Below, in pieces: positions 7,648 to 15,811 of a stretch of DNA of 43,005 nt. This stretch comes from Acetobacteraceae bacterium. GTDB lineage: Bacteria; Pseudomonadota; Alphaproteobacteria; Acetobacterales; Acetobacteraceae. A program made the translations under genes and the position numbers. Numbering within the stretch: the stretch's first letter is position 1; every line of letters begins with the position of its first letter. Location of the stretch: positions 1-43,005 of the forward strand of contig CANBNK010000030.1 in the NCBI GenBank assembly GCA_947371015.1. The letters are read 5' to 3'. The notes under the pieces are model-generated. The model did no database searches and had not been told where the DNA came from. It saw only the letters and a program-made list of their open reading frames with translations.

Positions 7648-8766
7648 TCACAGGCCCAGCCGGAAGAACAAGGTGGCGAAGATCCCGTCCAGCAGCACCA
7701 TGGCGACGATGCCGCCGACCACGGCGGAGGTCGCGGCATCGCCCACCGCGCGCGGCCCGCGCCCAGCCGCAAGCCCGGCGCGGCAGCCGATCAGACCCAC
7801 CGCCAGCCCGAAGGCCGCCGCCTTGAACAGCCCGCCCACCAGGTCCTTCAGCACCAGGCTGCGTTCCAGCGCGGCGATGACGCTGGCCGGCGGATAGCCC
7901 AGCGAGCCCATCACCACGCCCATGCCGATCAGCCCGGCCAGGTCCATCACCAGCGCCAGCACCGGCATGACCGCCACCGCCGCCAGCACCCGCGGCAGCA
8001 CCAGCCAGGCCATGGGGTCGATGCCCATGACGCGCAGCGCATCCACCTCCTCGTTCACTGTCATGGTGCCGATCTCGGCGGCGAAGGCGCTGCCGGTGCG
8101 CCCGGCCAGGATCACCGCGGCCATCAGCGGCCCCAGCTCCCGCAGCAGGGAGATGCCGACCAGGTTGGGGATGAAGCTCTCGGCGCCGAAGCGCCGCATC
8201 GGCACCGAGGACTGGAAGGCGAGGATCATGCCCAACAGCAGGCCGAGCAGGATGCACAGCGGAAAGGCGCGCAGCCCGGCTTCATCCAGGTGGCGCAGCA
8301 GCTCGGCCAGGCGCAGCCGGCGCGGGTGCCGCAGCAGCCCGAAGCCGGAGACCACCGCCTCCCCCAGGAAGGCCAGACGCGTCAGCACCGCGCTGCCACC
8401 GAGCCAGGCGAGCTGGCCGAACCAGGCCAGCCAGGGCAACGGCGGCGGGGCGGCCGGCGGGCGTGGGCCGGCGAGCGCCTGGCGGGTCCGGTCCAGCAGC
8501 GCCTGCATCGGGCCGGGCGGCACCGTCCAGCGCGCCGGCCCCGCCAGATTCTCCAGCCGCAGCAGCAGCACCGCGCCGGACATGTCCAGCGTTTCCAGCC
8601 CGCTGAGGTCCAGGTGCAGCTTCTGGCCGGCGCGGGCGCGGCGGCTGGCTTCGGCCCAGTCCCGCGCCGCCGCACTGGCGTCGAGCCGGCCGGTGAAGGC
8701 CAGGCGCAGGCAGGTGGGCTTGCTGGGATGGTCGCCGGGCGGCTCGGGGGAAATGACCAGGCTCAC
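7648..8766 (-). CDS. mlaE: MlaE-family lipid ABC transporter permease with N-terminal STAS domain
   Basis: A 372-residue membrane permease. Residues 1 to about 100 form a STAS-like domain (LRLAFTGRLDASAA, then LHLDLSGLETLDMSGAVLLLRL), the part supplied elsewhere by separate MlaB. The rest is the MlaE permease: the amphipathic EAVVSGFGLLRHP entry, then the membrane core LLGMILAFQSSVPMRRFGAESF, LRELGPLMAAVILAGRTGSAFAAEIGTM and EEVDALRVMGIDPM, the last being the motif that contacts the ATPase. GTG 8766 is chosen because longer starts would overlap the methyltransferase gene and add a non-conserved basic leader. The upstream ribosome site is weak. Gene order STAS-permease, ATPase, MCE, lipoprotein is standard; no mlaC is seen. 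Confidence 0.9.
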   Translation of the reverse strand: MSLVISPEPPGDHPSKPTCLRLAFTGRLDASAAARDWAEASRRARAGQKLHLDLSGLETLDMSGAVLLLRLENLAGPARWTVPPGPMQALLDRTRQALAGPRPPAAPPPLPWLAWFGQLAWLGGSAVLTRLAFLGEAVVSGFGLLRHPRRLRLAELLRHLDEAGLRAFPLCILLGLLLGMILAFQSSVPMRRFGAESFIPNLVGISLLRELGPLMAAVILAGRTGSAFAAEIGTMTVNEEVDALRVMGIDPMAWLVLPRVLAAVAVMPVLALVMDLAGLIGMGVVMGSLGYPPASVIAALERSLVLKDLVGGLFKAAAFGLAVGLIGCRAGLAAGRGPRAVGDAATSAVVGGIVAMVLLDGIFATLFFRLGL

Positions 8767-8818
8767 GCGCGGCAGCTTGCCCGAGCGGCGGCCCAGCGCA
8801 AGCCCGCCCGGTCCACCC

Positions 8819-9703
8819 TCAGCCGCGCCCTGGCGGCAGCCCAAGGGGTCGGCCCGAGCGCGGCGCGCGATCCGGCTCACGACCTTGGGGACGTTCAGGC
8901 GCCCGCGGCTTGGCGGCAGCGGCGGCACGCTCGGGTGGCTGGGCCATGGCCAGCAGCGCGTGCAGCAGCACGGCGGTGGCGGCGGCCACGTTCAGGCTCT
9001 CGACCAGGCCGCTGCCGGGCAACGTGACCCGGGCCTCGCACGCCGCCAGGGTGGGGTCGGGAATGCCGGTTTCCTCATTGCCCAGCACCAGGGCGAAGGG
9101 CCGGCCGCGCGGCAATGCCTCGGGCGGCACACCGCCGGAGGCAACGGCTGCCACGGTCAGGTATTGCTGCTTCATGCCCAGCAGCAGGTTGGGCAGGTGC
9201 CGGGCACGCATCACGCGCAGATGCTCCAGCCCGCCCTCGCTGGTGCGGAAGGCGGCGTCGGACAGGTCGCATTGCCGCGGGTCGTCGCTCAGCACCAGGC
9301 CCTTGCAGCCAAAGAAGGCCGCGGTGCGAGCGATGGCGCCCAGGTTGTGCGGATTGCCGATGCCATCCAGCACCGGCAGGATCGGCCAGCCCCCGAGGTT
9401 GGGCGGCAGGGCATGGGCCGGCAGCTCCTCGGCAAAGCGCAGGCTGGCGATGGCCACGATGCCGCCATGGTGCTCGGTGCCGGCGATGCGGGCCAGCTCC
9501 TGCTCGTCCACCTCCCGATAGACCCGCTTGGTGCGGGCCAGGTGGGCGCAGAGCGGCCCAGCCTCCCGCCGGCGGTCCGGCAGGTAGAACAAGCGGATGA
9601 CGTCCTGCGCCCGGCGCAGGAACAGTGCCCGCACCGGGGCGACGCCACAGATGCGGTGCGGATTGGGGATGCGCGGTTGGCGCTGATATTCAGTGTCTGA
9701 CAA
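8819..9703 (-). CDS. TrmH/SpoU-family RNA 2'-O-methyltransferase
   Basis: A 294-residue predicted SAM-dependent methyltransferase of the trefoil-knot (SPOUT) class. The three SpoU motifs are present: DGIGNPHNLGAIARTAAFFG (motif 1, with the catalytic-region N and R), VLGNEETGI (motif 2) and VESLNVAAATAVLLHAL (motif 3). The N-terminal 100 residues (VRALFLRRAQDVIRLFYL and the HHGGIVAI segment) are the substrate-recognition region usual in rRNA-type members. The last 40 residues are basic, Pro/Arg-rich and probably disordered. The 5' end overlaps the Ldh-family gene by 14 bases. Whether the target is rRNA or tRNA cannot be told. Confidence 0.9.
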   Translation of the reverse strand: MSDTEYQRQPRIPNPHRICGVAPVRALFLRRAQDVIRLFYLPDRRREAGPLCAHLARTKRVYREVDEQELARIAGTEHHGGIVAIASLRFAEELPAHALPPNLGGWPILPVLDGIGNPHNLGAIARTAAFFGCKGLVLSDDPRQCDLSDAAFRTSEGGLEHLRVMRARHLPNLLLGMKQQYLTVAAVASGGVPPEALPRGRPFALVLGNEETGIPDPTLAACEARVTLPGSGLVESLNVAAATAVLLHALLAMAQPPERAAAAAKPRAPERPQGREPDRAPRSGRPLGLPPGRG

Positions 9704-10694
9704 GGTCGCGCAGCCTATCCACCAGCGCGTCCGGCAGGTCCAGCCCTTCCGTCGCTGCCGCTTCGGTCAGCGCGGCGCGCCGGCTGCCCGGCAGACGCAC
9801 GCCGTCATCGGCCAGCATGGCGGAAATCAGTGTCTCCACCCGTTCCAGATAGGCCGACTGCCCGGCCAGCGCGCCGGGGTCGATGGCCAGCAGCGCCTGG
9901 CCCAGCCGCGGCCGGTTGCCCTCATCCTGGAAGAAGCTGTCGGCCTCGAAGCCAAAGGCTGCGCCGGTCAGCGCCACACATAGCAGCTCCACCACCAGTG
10001 CCAGCAGCGCCCCCTTGGTGCCGCCCATGGCCAGCATGGCGCCACCGAGCGCGGCATTCGGGTCGGTGGTCGGGCGGCCCTCGGCGTCAATCGCCCAGCC
10101 CTCCGGAATGCGCTTGCCGGCCTTGGCCGCGACCATGATTTTTCCGCGCGCCACCTCAGAGAGGGCGAGGTCCACCACCAGCGGCGCGGCGTCCCGGCGC
10201 GGAAAGGCGGCAGCGATCGGGTTGGTCCCCATCAACGGCCGCCGGCCGCCCGGCACCGGCATGGCGCTGGGTGAATTGGTGAAGGCCAGCGCCACCAGGC
10301 CCTGCCGCGCCAGGGCTTCCACCAGCAGGCCCATGGCGCCGGAATGCTGGCTGTTGGTCAGCCCGACCAGCGCCACGCCGTGGCTTTTCGCCCGCGCGGC
10401 CGCTTCCCGCACCGCCAGGTCCAACGCCGGGAAGGCCAGGCCGTGCCCGGCATCCACCAGCGCCACCCCGCCGCGTTCGGCGATGACGCGCGGCGCCGCA
10501 TCGCCGGCCGCTCGGCCGTTCTTCAGGAAAGTCGCGTATTGCGGCACGCGGGACAACCCGTGCCCCGCCTGGCCCTGCGCCTCCGCCGCCACCAGGGCGC
10601 GGGCGGTCGCCGCCGCCATGCCTGGCGCCGCGCCGGCTGCGGCCAGCGCATCCCGCGCCAGGGCTTCGGCCTGGGCCAGGCTCAGCCGGGCCAT
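9690..10694 (-). CDS. Ldh-family NAD(P)-dependent oxidoreductase (malate/sulfolactate/ureidoglycolate dehydrogenase type)
   Basis: A 334-residue cytoplasmic enzyme of the type-2 malate/lactate dehydrogenase family. The N-terminal helices are followed by AGHGLSRVPQY (substrate-region His45) and the catalytic segment GLTNSQHSGAMG (His117), then FTNSPSAMPVPGGRRPLMGTNPIAAAFP and DLALSEVARGKI, which line the active site and cofactor pocket in this family. Members reduce or oxidise 2-oxo/2-hydroxy acids such as malate, (R)-sulfolactate, ureidoglycolate and cyclic imino acids. A Bug receptor lies upstream in the same orientation, which suggests the substrate may be an imported hydroxy acid; the specific acid cannot be assigned. 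Confidence 0.88.
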   Translation of the reverse strand: MARLSLAQAEALARDALAAAGAAPGMAAATARALVAAEAQGQAGHGLSRVPQYATFLKNGRAAGDAAPRVIAERGGVALVDAGHGLAFPALDLAVREAAARAKSHGVALVGLTNSQHSGAMGLLVEALARQGLVALAFTNSPSAMPVPGGRRPLMGTNPIAAAFPRRDAAPLVVDLALSEVARGKIMVAAKAGKRIPEGWAIDAEGRPTTDPNAALGGAMLAMGGTKGALLALVVELLCVALTGAAFGFEADSFFQDEGNRPRLGQALLAIDPGALAGQSAYLERVETLISAMLADDGVRLPGSRRAALTEAAATEGLDLPDALVDRLRDLVRH

Positions 10695-10695
10695 C

Positions 10696-11040
10696 TCAGC
10701 CGCACTCCGTGCAGGCGGTCATCACCTGCTGCAACCAACCTTCGAACTTCGGATGCACCACGCTCAGCGGCGCCGCGGTGATGCCCGGCATCACAATTCC
10801 TGGCAGGCTGGCGGCGCGGTCGGACAGCGCCTCGAACCGGCTGGTGATGGTCACCGCCCGCACCGCCCATTCGTGGTACACTGCCATGCCGCCGCCCACC
10901 ATCATCCGGTAGCTCTCATGCGGCGGCGGCACCTGCACCGAGGCCGCCAGCCGTTCCTCCACCAAGGTCTCGGCCAGGCGGATCGCATGCGCCTCGCTAT
11001 CCACGATGATAGTGACGCTCAGGAAGTCGGCCGGATCCAT
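10696..11040 (-). CDS. CutA-like divalent-ion tolerance / PII-fold protein
   Basis: A 114-residue protein. The pattern FLSVTIIVDSEAHAIRLAETLVEERLAASVQV is the usual first half of CutA1 (beta strand, helix ending in LVEERLAA), followed by SYRMMVGGGMAVYHEWAVRAVT in place of the typical YRWqGkiE--EE segment, and a C-terminal PGITAAPLSVVHPKFEGWLQQV matching the P-I-I-a-pi---np-Y--Wl end of the family. It is therefore a divergent member. CutA proteins form trimers with a PII-like fold; the physiological role is unsettled. ATG 11040 has a CAGGAG site upstream. The stop is one base from the start of the Ldh-family gene. Confidence 0.7.
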   Translation of the reverse strand: MDPADFLSVTIIVDSEAHAIRLAETLVEERLAASVQVPPPHESYRMMVGGGMAVYHEWAVRAVTITSRFEALSDRAASLPGIVMPGITAAPLSVVHPKFEGWLQQVMTACTECG

Positions 11041-11154
11041 CGCATACGCTCCTGCCGGACCCTGTTCGGCGCCACTTGAAGCGGCACCCAAGGTCCAGCC
11101 GTTTGGTGAGCCTGATTCACGGCCGGCGGCGATACCGCCTCTGCCGATCAGGCT

Positions 11155-12177
11155 CTAATCCGCCTTGATACCGGCTTCCTGCACCAGCCGCGACCAGCGC
11201 GTCACTTCCGCATCCAGGAAGCTGCGGGAACGGTCGGCGTCCCAACCCAGCACGTCGAAGCCGCCATCCACCGCGCGGCGGCGCAGCTCGGGGTCGCGCA
11301 TCGCCGCCAGGGTTGTCCGCTCGATCCGCTCGAACACCGGCAAGGGCACGCCGGCATTGGTCAACATGGCGGTCCAGTTGGTGATCTCAAGCCCCAGGAA
11401 GCCCAGTTCACGCACCGTCGGCACCTCCGGCACCTGGTGGCTGCGCTCCGCCCCGGTGATGGCCAGCGCGCGCAGCCGCCCGCCTTTGATCTGGCCGATG
11501 CATTCCGGCAGGTTGGAGACCATCAGCTGCAGGTTGCCCGCCACCAAGTCGGTCACCCCCGGCGCGCCGCCTCGATAGGGCACGTGCACCAGGTTGGCCC
11601 CGGCCCCGGCCACCCGCCGCACCAGTTCCAGCCCCAGATGCGGCGGCGAGCCATTGCCCGAGGAACCCCCGTTCAGCGGCTGCGTCTTCGCCCTGGCCAT
11701 CAACTCGCCCAGGCTGCGGATCGGGCTGGCTTCCGGCACCACCACCACCAACGGGAGCGACCCCAGGATGGAAACCGCGCGGAAGTCGCGCAGCAGGTTG
11801 TAGGGTGCGTGCGGAAACAGCCCGACATTGACCGCATGGGTCAGCGTGATCGCCAGCAGCGTATGTCCATCGGCCGGCGCCTTGGCGGCGGCATCGGCGC
11901 CGATCATGGCGTTGCCGCCGGCGCGGTTGTCCACCACCACCGGCCGGCCCCAGGCCTCGCCCAGCTTCTGCGCCACCAGCCGGGCCATGATATCGGTCAG
12001 CCCGGCCGGGGTGAACGGCACGATGTAGCGCACCGAATGCTCCGGAAACCCGGCCGCCGCTGGGGTGCCAGACGCCTGGGCCAGGCCCGGCCCCGGCACG
12101 GCAACCCCGCTGCGGGACCCCAACAGCCCAGTGCTGAAGGCGGCAGCAGCACCAAGGACGGTACGACGATCGGCCAT
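11155..12177 (-). CDS. Bug/TctC-family tripartite tricarboxylate transporter receptor
   Basis: A 340-residue periplasmic receptor. It has a Tat-like signal (DRRTVLGAAAAFSTGLLG) and the Bug hallmarks: VRYIVPFTPAGLTDIMARLVAQKL, VVVDNRAGGNAMIGADAAAKAPADGHTLL, then HVPYRGGAPGVTDLVAGNLQLMVSNL. These receptors bind carboxylates and other small acids and hand them to a TctA/TctB membrane pair, which is absent here; they often work with distant membrane components or as orphans. It heads the minus-strand group leading to the CutA-like and Ldh-family genes, 114 bases apart, and is divergent from the DUF2252 gene across 82 bases. Confidence 0.93.
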   Translation of the reverse strand: MADRRTVLGAAAAFSTGLLGSRSGVAVPGPGLAQASGTPAAAGFPEHSVRYIVPFTPAGLTDIMARLVAQKLGEAWGRPVVVDNRAGGNAMIGADAAAKAPADGHTLLAITLTHAVNVGLFPHAPYNLLRDFRAVSILGSLPLVVVVPEASPIRSLGELMARAKTQPLNGGSSGNGSPPHLGLELVRRVAGAGANLVHVPYRGGAPGVTDLVAGNLQLMVSNLPECIGQIKGGRLRALAITGAERSHQVPEVPTVRELGFLGLEITNWTAMLTNAGVPLPVFERIERTTLAAMRDPELRRRAVDGGFDVLGWDADRSRSFLDAEVTRWSRLVQEAGIKAD

Positions 12178-12259
12178 GCTATCTCTCCCCTATGCTGGGC
12201 GCGTTGTACGCGCCATTCTTGTTCTACAAATACTTCCACGATTTTGGCGTGACTAAAAA

Positions 12260-13147
12260 ATGGATATCACCGAATCCACGGTGCGTTACGAAGCCTGGTT
12301 GCGCCAGGAACTGGGCGCCGAGCTGGTCCAGGGCGACCTGGACCGCAAGCATGCCCGCATGGCGGCAGACCCCTTCCCTTTCCTGCGCGCCACCTATTGG
12401 CGCTGGGCCGAAACCATTCTGGACTGCTGCCCGACCCTGGCCAAAGCAGAAACGGTGTTGGGCGTTGGCGATATCCACCTGGAGAATTTCGGCACCTGGC
12501 ACGACGCCGATGGCCGCCTGGTCTGGGGCATCAACGACTACGACGAAGCCGCGGCGATGCCCTGGCCGCTGGACCTGGTGCGACTGGCCACCTCCGGCGT
12601 GCTGGCCGGCGGCAAGCCGGGCCCGCGCTGGGTTGCCGCGTTGCAAGCGGCGCTGCCGCCCGGCGCGCGGATCCTGCACCTGGCGCCGCGCACCGCCGGC
12701 ACCGGCAGCCTGGGCCGGCCGCGCTGGGTGGCGCTGGCCGAATGGCGCGGCGGCCTTGTGGCGCGGGAAGCCAAGGCCGTGGTCGCCTCCGGCTGGGTGC
12801 TTCCACCTGACCGTGGGCATCGGGCCATCCGCTCGTTGGAAGCCGCAACCTCGGCTTTTCGCGTGCCGGACCCCTGGTATGGCGTGGCCGACCACATCGC
12901 GGTGCGCCGACTTTCCCCCAGCAACCGCAAGATCGAAGTGGCCAAGGACCCCGGGCTGCTGCTGGCGCCGGCCATGCTCACCGCCATGGGGCATGAGATC
13001 GCCAGCCTGCACCGCGCCAACAGCGCCGCGAAGCCGCTGTGCCGGCAACTGGACGCCCTGCCCGGCAGGTGGCTGAAACGCGCGGCGGAGGCCGCCGCCG
13101 ATATGACCAAGAGTGATTTCCAGGCCTGGAAGCGCGCCCAGGCCTGA
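12260..13147 (+). CDS. DUF2252 family protein (kinase-like fold)
   Basis: A 295-residue cytoplasmic protein. Residues 67-96 contain GVGDIHLENFGTW followed by WGINDYDEA, the paired DUF2252 motifs. They resemble the catalytic H-D---N and metal-binding D-D elements of aminoglycoside-phosphotransferase-like kinases (His73/Asn76, Asp93/Asp95). The PWPLDLVRLATS stretch that follows is also family-typical. Many DUF2252 proteins are about 400 residues or more; this one is at the short end but looks complete, starting with FLRATYWRWAETI, which matches the usual FlRGt--- region. No substrate is established. It starts 82 bases from the divergent Bug gene, so the two may share a control region. Confidence 0.85.
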   Translation: MDITESTVRYEAWLRQELGAELVQGDLDRKHARMAADPFPFLRATYWRWAETILDCCPTLAKAETVLGVGDIHLENFGTWHDADGRLVWGINDYDEAAAMPWPLDLVRLATSGVLAGGKPGPRWVAALQAALPPGARILHLAPRTAGTGSLGRPRWVALAEWRGGLVAREAKAVVASGWVLPPDRGHRAIRSLEAATSAFRVPDPWYGVADHIAVRRLSPSNRKIEVAKDPGLLLAPAMLTAMGHEIASLHRANSAAKPLCRQLDALPGRWLKRAAEAAADMTKSDFQAWKRAQA

Positions 13148-13300
13148 GCCTGGTCCTGCCGACGTTACCCGGCTGCAACACAGGCCAAGGCTCACGCAGA
13201 AGGCCTGCATTCGGCACGGCAATCGAGGGCGATGAACAGCCTGCTACCAAGGGTAGGCCGTTGGGGCCTGATCGCCTGAGACGAGGTCGTCGAAAGGCGT

Positions 13301-13340
13301 GAAGCGGGGCCACCACGCCAGTGAGGGGTGGACCCGCTTC
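13301..13340. terminator. Hairpin between convergent genes
   Basis: GAAGCGGGGCCACC (13301-13314) pairs with GGTGGACCCGCTTC (13327-13340) at 13 of 14 positions, directly at the 3' end of the xylanase gene and downstream of the convergent DUF2252 gene. No T-run; a bidirectional 3'-end hairpin is the simplest reading. Confidence 0.45.
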
Positions 13341-13344
13341 GGGT

Positions 13345-14466
13345 TCAGCCGCCGGCAAAGCTCCGTGCCAGGGCCTGCCACATCGCCTTGCGCCGGAATG
13401 CCGCATCCAGCGGGTGGCCGCGATGCTGCTGGCCGTCGCGCCTGGACACGTCGGGGTCGCGGATCAGCCAGGAATCGCGGTCCGACAGGCCCCAGGTCAG
13501 CACCGTGCGGCAGCCGGCCGCCAGCGCAGTGCCCACCACCTGCTGCACATAGGCGGCCACGGCGGCGTCCCGCGCTTCCAGGCCCGGCGGCAGATTGGCG
13601 CTCTCGCGGCAGTCCAGCTCCGTGATCAGCACCGCCAGTCCCATGCCGCGCAGCCCCTGGATGAAGCCGGCCAGCGGCTCCGGCCGGAACGGCTCATCCA
13701 CCTGCAGATGCGCCTGCAGCCCCACCGCATCCAGCGGGCAGCGCGCCTGCAACAGCGCCCGCACCAGGGCAAGCATGGCCTGGCGCTTTTGCTCGGCCCA
13801 AGGCGTATCGCCCTCCAGCCCGTAGTCGTTGATGGTCAGCCGCAGCGTCGGGTCGCGCTCCCGCGCCAGGCGCAGCGCCAGGTCGATGTAGTCCGGCCCC
13901 AGCGCCCGCAGCCACGGCGTATCGCGGAACACGCCGCGCGCCGGGGTCTGCGCGGTGAAGCGGCTGCCCGGCGGGTTAGCCAGCACTTCGTTCACCACGT
14001 CCCAGTCGCGAATCACCGGTTGGGTGGCGCCCAGCACCGCCTGGATATGCGCCGCCAGCACCCCCCGCGCCCGGGTCGCGCCTTCGGCCAGTGCCGGCGC
14101 CAACCAGTCCGGCATGGCCTGGTGCCAGACCAGCGCATGGCCACGCAGTTGCTTCCGCTGGGCGCGGGCAAACTCGGCCACGACGCCCAGCGGGCCAAGG
14201 TCGAACTCGCCCTCGCGCGGTTGCAGCGCATCCCACTTGGCCTCCCATTCGGGCACCAGCAGCTGGGCTTCGGTAGCCACGGCGGCGGCGTAGAGTGGGT
14301 CCTGCCCCAGCAACTCCCCCTGCACCGCGGTGCCGAAAGTGATGCCGCGCGCGCGGGCCACCTCCCCCAGGCCGTCAGCCGGCCCGTCGCCACGCGCGAC
14401 ACCCAAGGCCTGCCCCCGCGCACGCACCCCGCAGCCGGCCAGGCCCAGCCCCGCCAGCCCCATCAC
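13345..14466 (-). CDS. Glycoside hydrolase family 10 endo-1,4-beta-xylanase, lipoprotein-like
   Basis: About 373 residues. The GH10 barrel is clear: FGTAVQGELL (first strand), VPEWEAKWDALQPREGEFD, RGHALVWHQAMPDWL, the acid/base Glu in WDVVNEVL (E160), INDYGLEGD, GLQAHLQVD, and the nucleophile Glu in LITELDCRE (E283). Both catalytic residues are intact, so activity on xylan or xylo-oligosaccharides is expected. The N-terminus carries a short hydrophobic segment ending LAGCG, a plausible lipobox, preceded in frame by ARRGV, so the true start may lie a few codons upstream of the GTG at 14466 and form a Tat-type lipoprotein signal. It lies 23 bases after the ferritin-like gene and is probably co-transcribed with it. 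Confidence 0.9.
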   Translation of the reverse strand: MMGLAGLGLAGCGVRARGQALGVARGDGPADGLGEVARARGITFGTAVQGELLGQDPLYAAAVATEAQLLVPEWEAKWDALQPREGEFDLGPLGVVAEFARAQRKQLRGHALVWHQAMPDWLAPALAEGATRARGVLAAHIQAVLGATQPVIRDWDVVNEVLANPPGSRFTAQTPARGVFRDTPWLRALGPDYIDLALRLARERDPTLRLTINDYGLEGDTPWAEQKRQAMLALVRALLQARCPLDAVGLQAHLQVDEPFRPEPLAGFIQGLRGMGLAVLITELDCRESANLPPGLEARDAAVAAYVQQVVGTALAAGCRTVLTWGLSDRDSWLIRDPDVSRRDGQQHRGHPLDAAFRRKAMWQALARSFAGG

Positions 14467-14489
14467 GCCGCGCCGGGCGACCGCGCCGC

Positions 14490-15341
14490 TCAGGCGGCCC
14501 GCGCCAGGGCGGCAGGCGCCTCTCGCCGGAACGCTTCACGATAGCGGTCGCGCCGCCAGGCCAGCAGCCGCCAGCCGCCCCGTGCCGCCAACTCCGAAAG
14601 CCGGCCCCGCGGGTCCAGGCCGAGCGCCTTGAAGATCATCCCGGTACCTCGCTCGATATGGCGGAACTGATAGACCCCCATGGCGCGGCCCATGTAGCCG
14701 GCCAGGCAGCGTTCATGCGCGTAGTCCAGGGCCGGGTCCTCGGTGCTGCAATGGAAGGCGAAGGCCAACTCGTCGTCCTCGCTCTCGCCGATCCGGCCAG
14801 CGGCGATGCGCAACCGCTGCAGGAAGGACAGGTTCTCCCGGTCCAGGTAGCGCCTCATGTGGTCGTAGAACAGCTTGAAGTGGCGGTACTCATCGGCCGC
14901 GATCAGCTTGCAGACCCGCTTGAGCACCGGCTCCTCGGTCGCCTCCGCCAGGGCGGTGTAGTAGCTGGATGTCCCGGTCTCGACGATGCAGCGGGCGATC
15001 AACTCGCCGGTGCGGCTGCCGCGGATAGAAGCGTCCGCCTGGGTATTCACCTGGTAGCCCAGCCGATAGCGCTCAAACGCGCTGGCATAATCCCAGTCCG
15101 GGTCGGCGATGGCGGCCCAGCGGCCGAGGGCGTCGCCGTGCTGCACTTCCTCCACCGCCCACTGGTCCGCCGCGGCACAGAAGGCGGGGTCGTCATGGAA
15201 TACGCTCTTCAGATAGCGGGCGTAGTCGTCGCCATTGCGCTCGACCATCGCCGCCGCCTTCACCAGGACGACAATATCCGGGTCAATCTTTGATACATCA
15301 AGGCGATCCCACGCAACCTGTTCCATCCGCCAATGCTTCAT
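14490..15341 (-). CDS. Ferritin-like di-iron protein (acyl desaturase/oxygenase-like)
   Basis: A 283-residue helical protein. Iron ligands of a four-helix di-iron bundle are visible in order: E34 (MVERNGDDY), the ExxH motif E65-H68 (VEEVQHG), E121 (CIVETGTSSYY) and the second ExxH E151-H154 (AADEYRHFK). This spacing fits the ferritin-like superfamily, nearer to acyl-ACP desaturase or other O2-activating members than to iron-storage ferritin. The substrate is unknown. ATG 15341 has GGGGA just upstream and a product starting MKHWRMEQVAWDRL. It precedes the GH10 gene on the same strand with a short gap, an odd pairing. Confidence 0.8.
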   Translation of the reverse strand: MKHWRMEQVAWDRLDVSKIDPDIVVLVKAAAMVERNGDDYARYLKSVFHDDPAFCAAADQWAVEEVQHGDALGRWAAIADPDWDYASAFERYRLGYQVNTQADASIRGSRTGELIARCIVETGTSSYYTALAEATEEPVLKRVCKLIAADEYRHFKLFYDHMRRYLDRENLSFLQRLRIAAGRIGESEDDELAFAFHCSTEDPALDYAHERCLAGYMGRAMGVYQFRHIERGTGMIFKALGLDPRGRLSELAARGGWRLLAWRRDRYREAFRREAPAALARAA

Positions 15342-15811
15342 CGCGTCCCCGTCAGGCCGAGCGGCCAGACCCCCCCCCATGAGACGGGCCGGCGCCTCAA
15401 CGCGGCCCAGGCTGATATGTTCGGCGAAAGCGTTGCGGTTTCAAGCGGCGTGGTGGGGGTGCCACGGGCGAAACGGCAAAATCGGCCTGGCATGGCGCGG
15501 ATGTCATTGACCGGCGACCTGACGGCGAAGGTCCTGACCGAGCGCTGCGGATTGGGCAGGATGTCGGGATGTGATCCGGCCGGACAGCGCTGGCCCTCGC
15601 GGTTGCTGAGCAGGGCGGCGCCGGCCGATCAGCGGATATGGAAATTGGCCACGACACCGACACGCATCAAGCGCGATAGGGAATGTCACGCCCTTGGCGT
15701 GCGACCAACGCCCACCTGGCTTCGGAGTTTAGCGCGACGGCACGCCGGCGTGCGGCGCCGCGCAATCAGCCGGCGCTATTTGGCACCAGCGAGTTGCGCG
15801 TGCCGTTGGGA
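15342..15811. other. Intergenic stretch without a supportable gene
   Basis: About 470 bases between atpC and the ferritin-like gene. Short open frames exist on both strands but have no family resemblance or ribosome site. A run of nine C at 15370-15378 lies just upstream of the ferritin-like gene and is a likely place for length errors. I see no hairpin with a T-run that would terminate the atp operon. Confidence 0.5.

Noticed and set aside
8767-8928. Longer N-terminus for the lipid-transport permease
   Set aside because: It would overlap the methyltransferase gene by over 100 bases and add a non-conserved basic leader; the STAS domain begins just after GTG 8766.
15342-15811. A short minus-strand frame (15397-15663) as a gene
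   Set aside because: Ser/Pro/Arg-rich translation, no ribosome site and no recognisable family; lies in apparently non-coding DNA.
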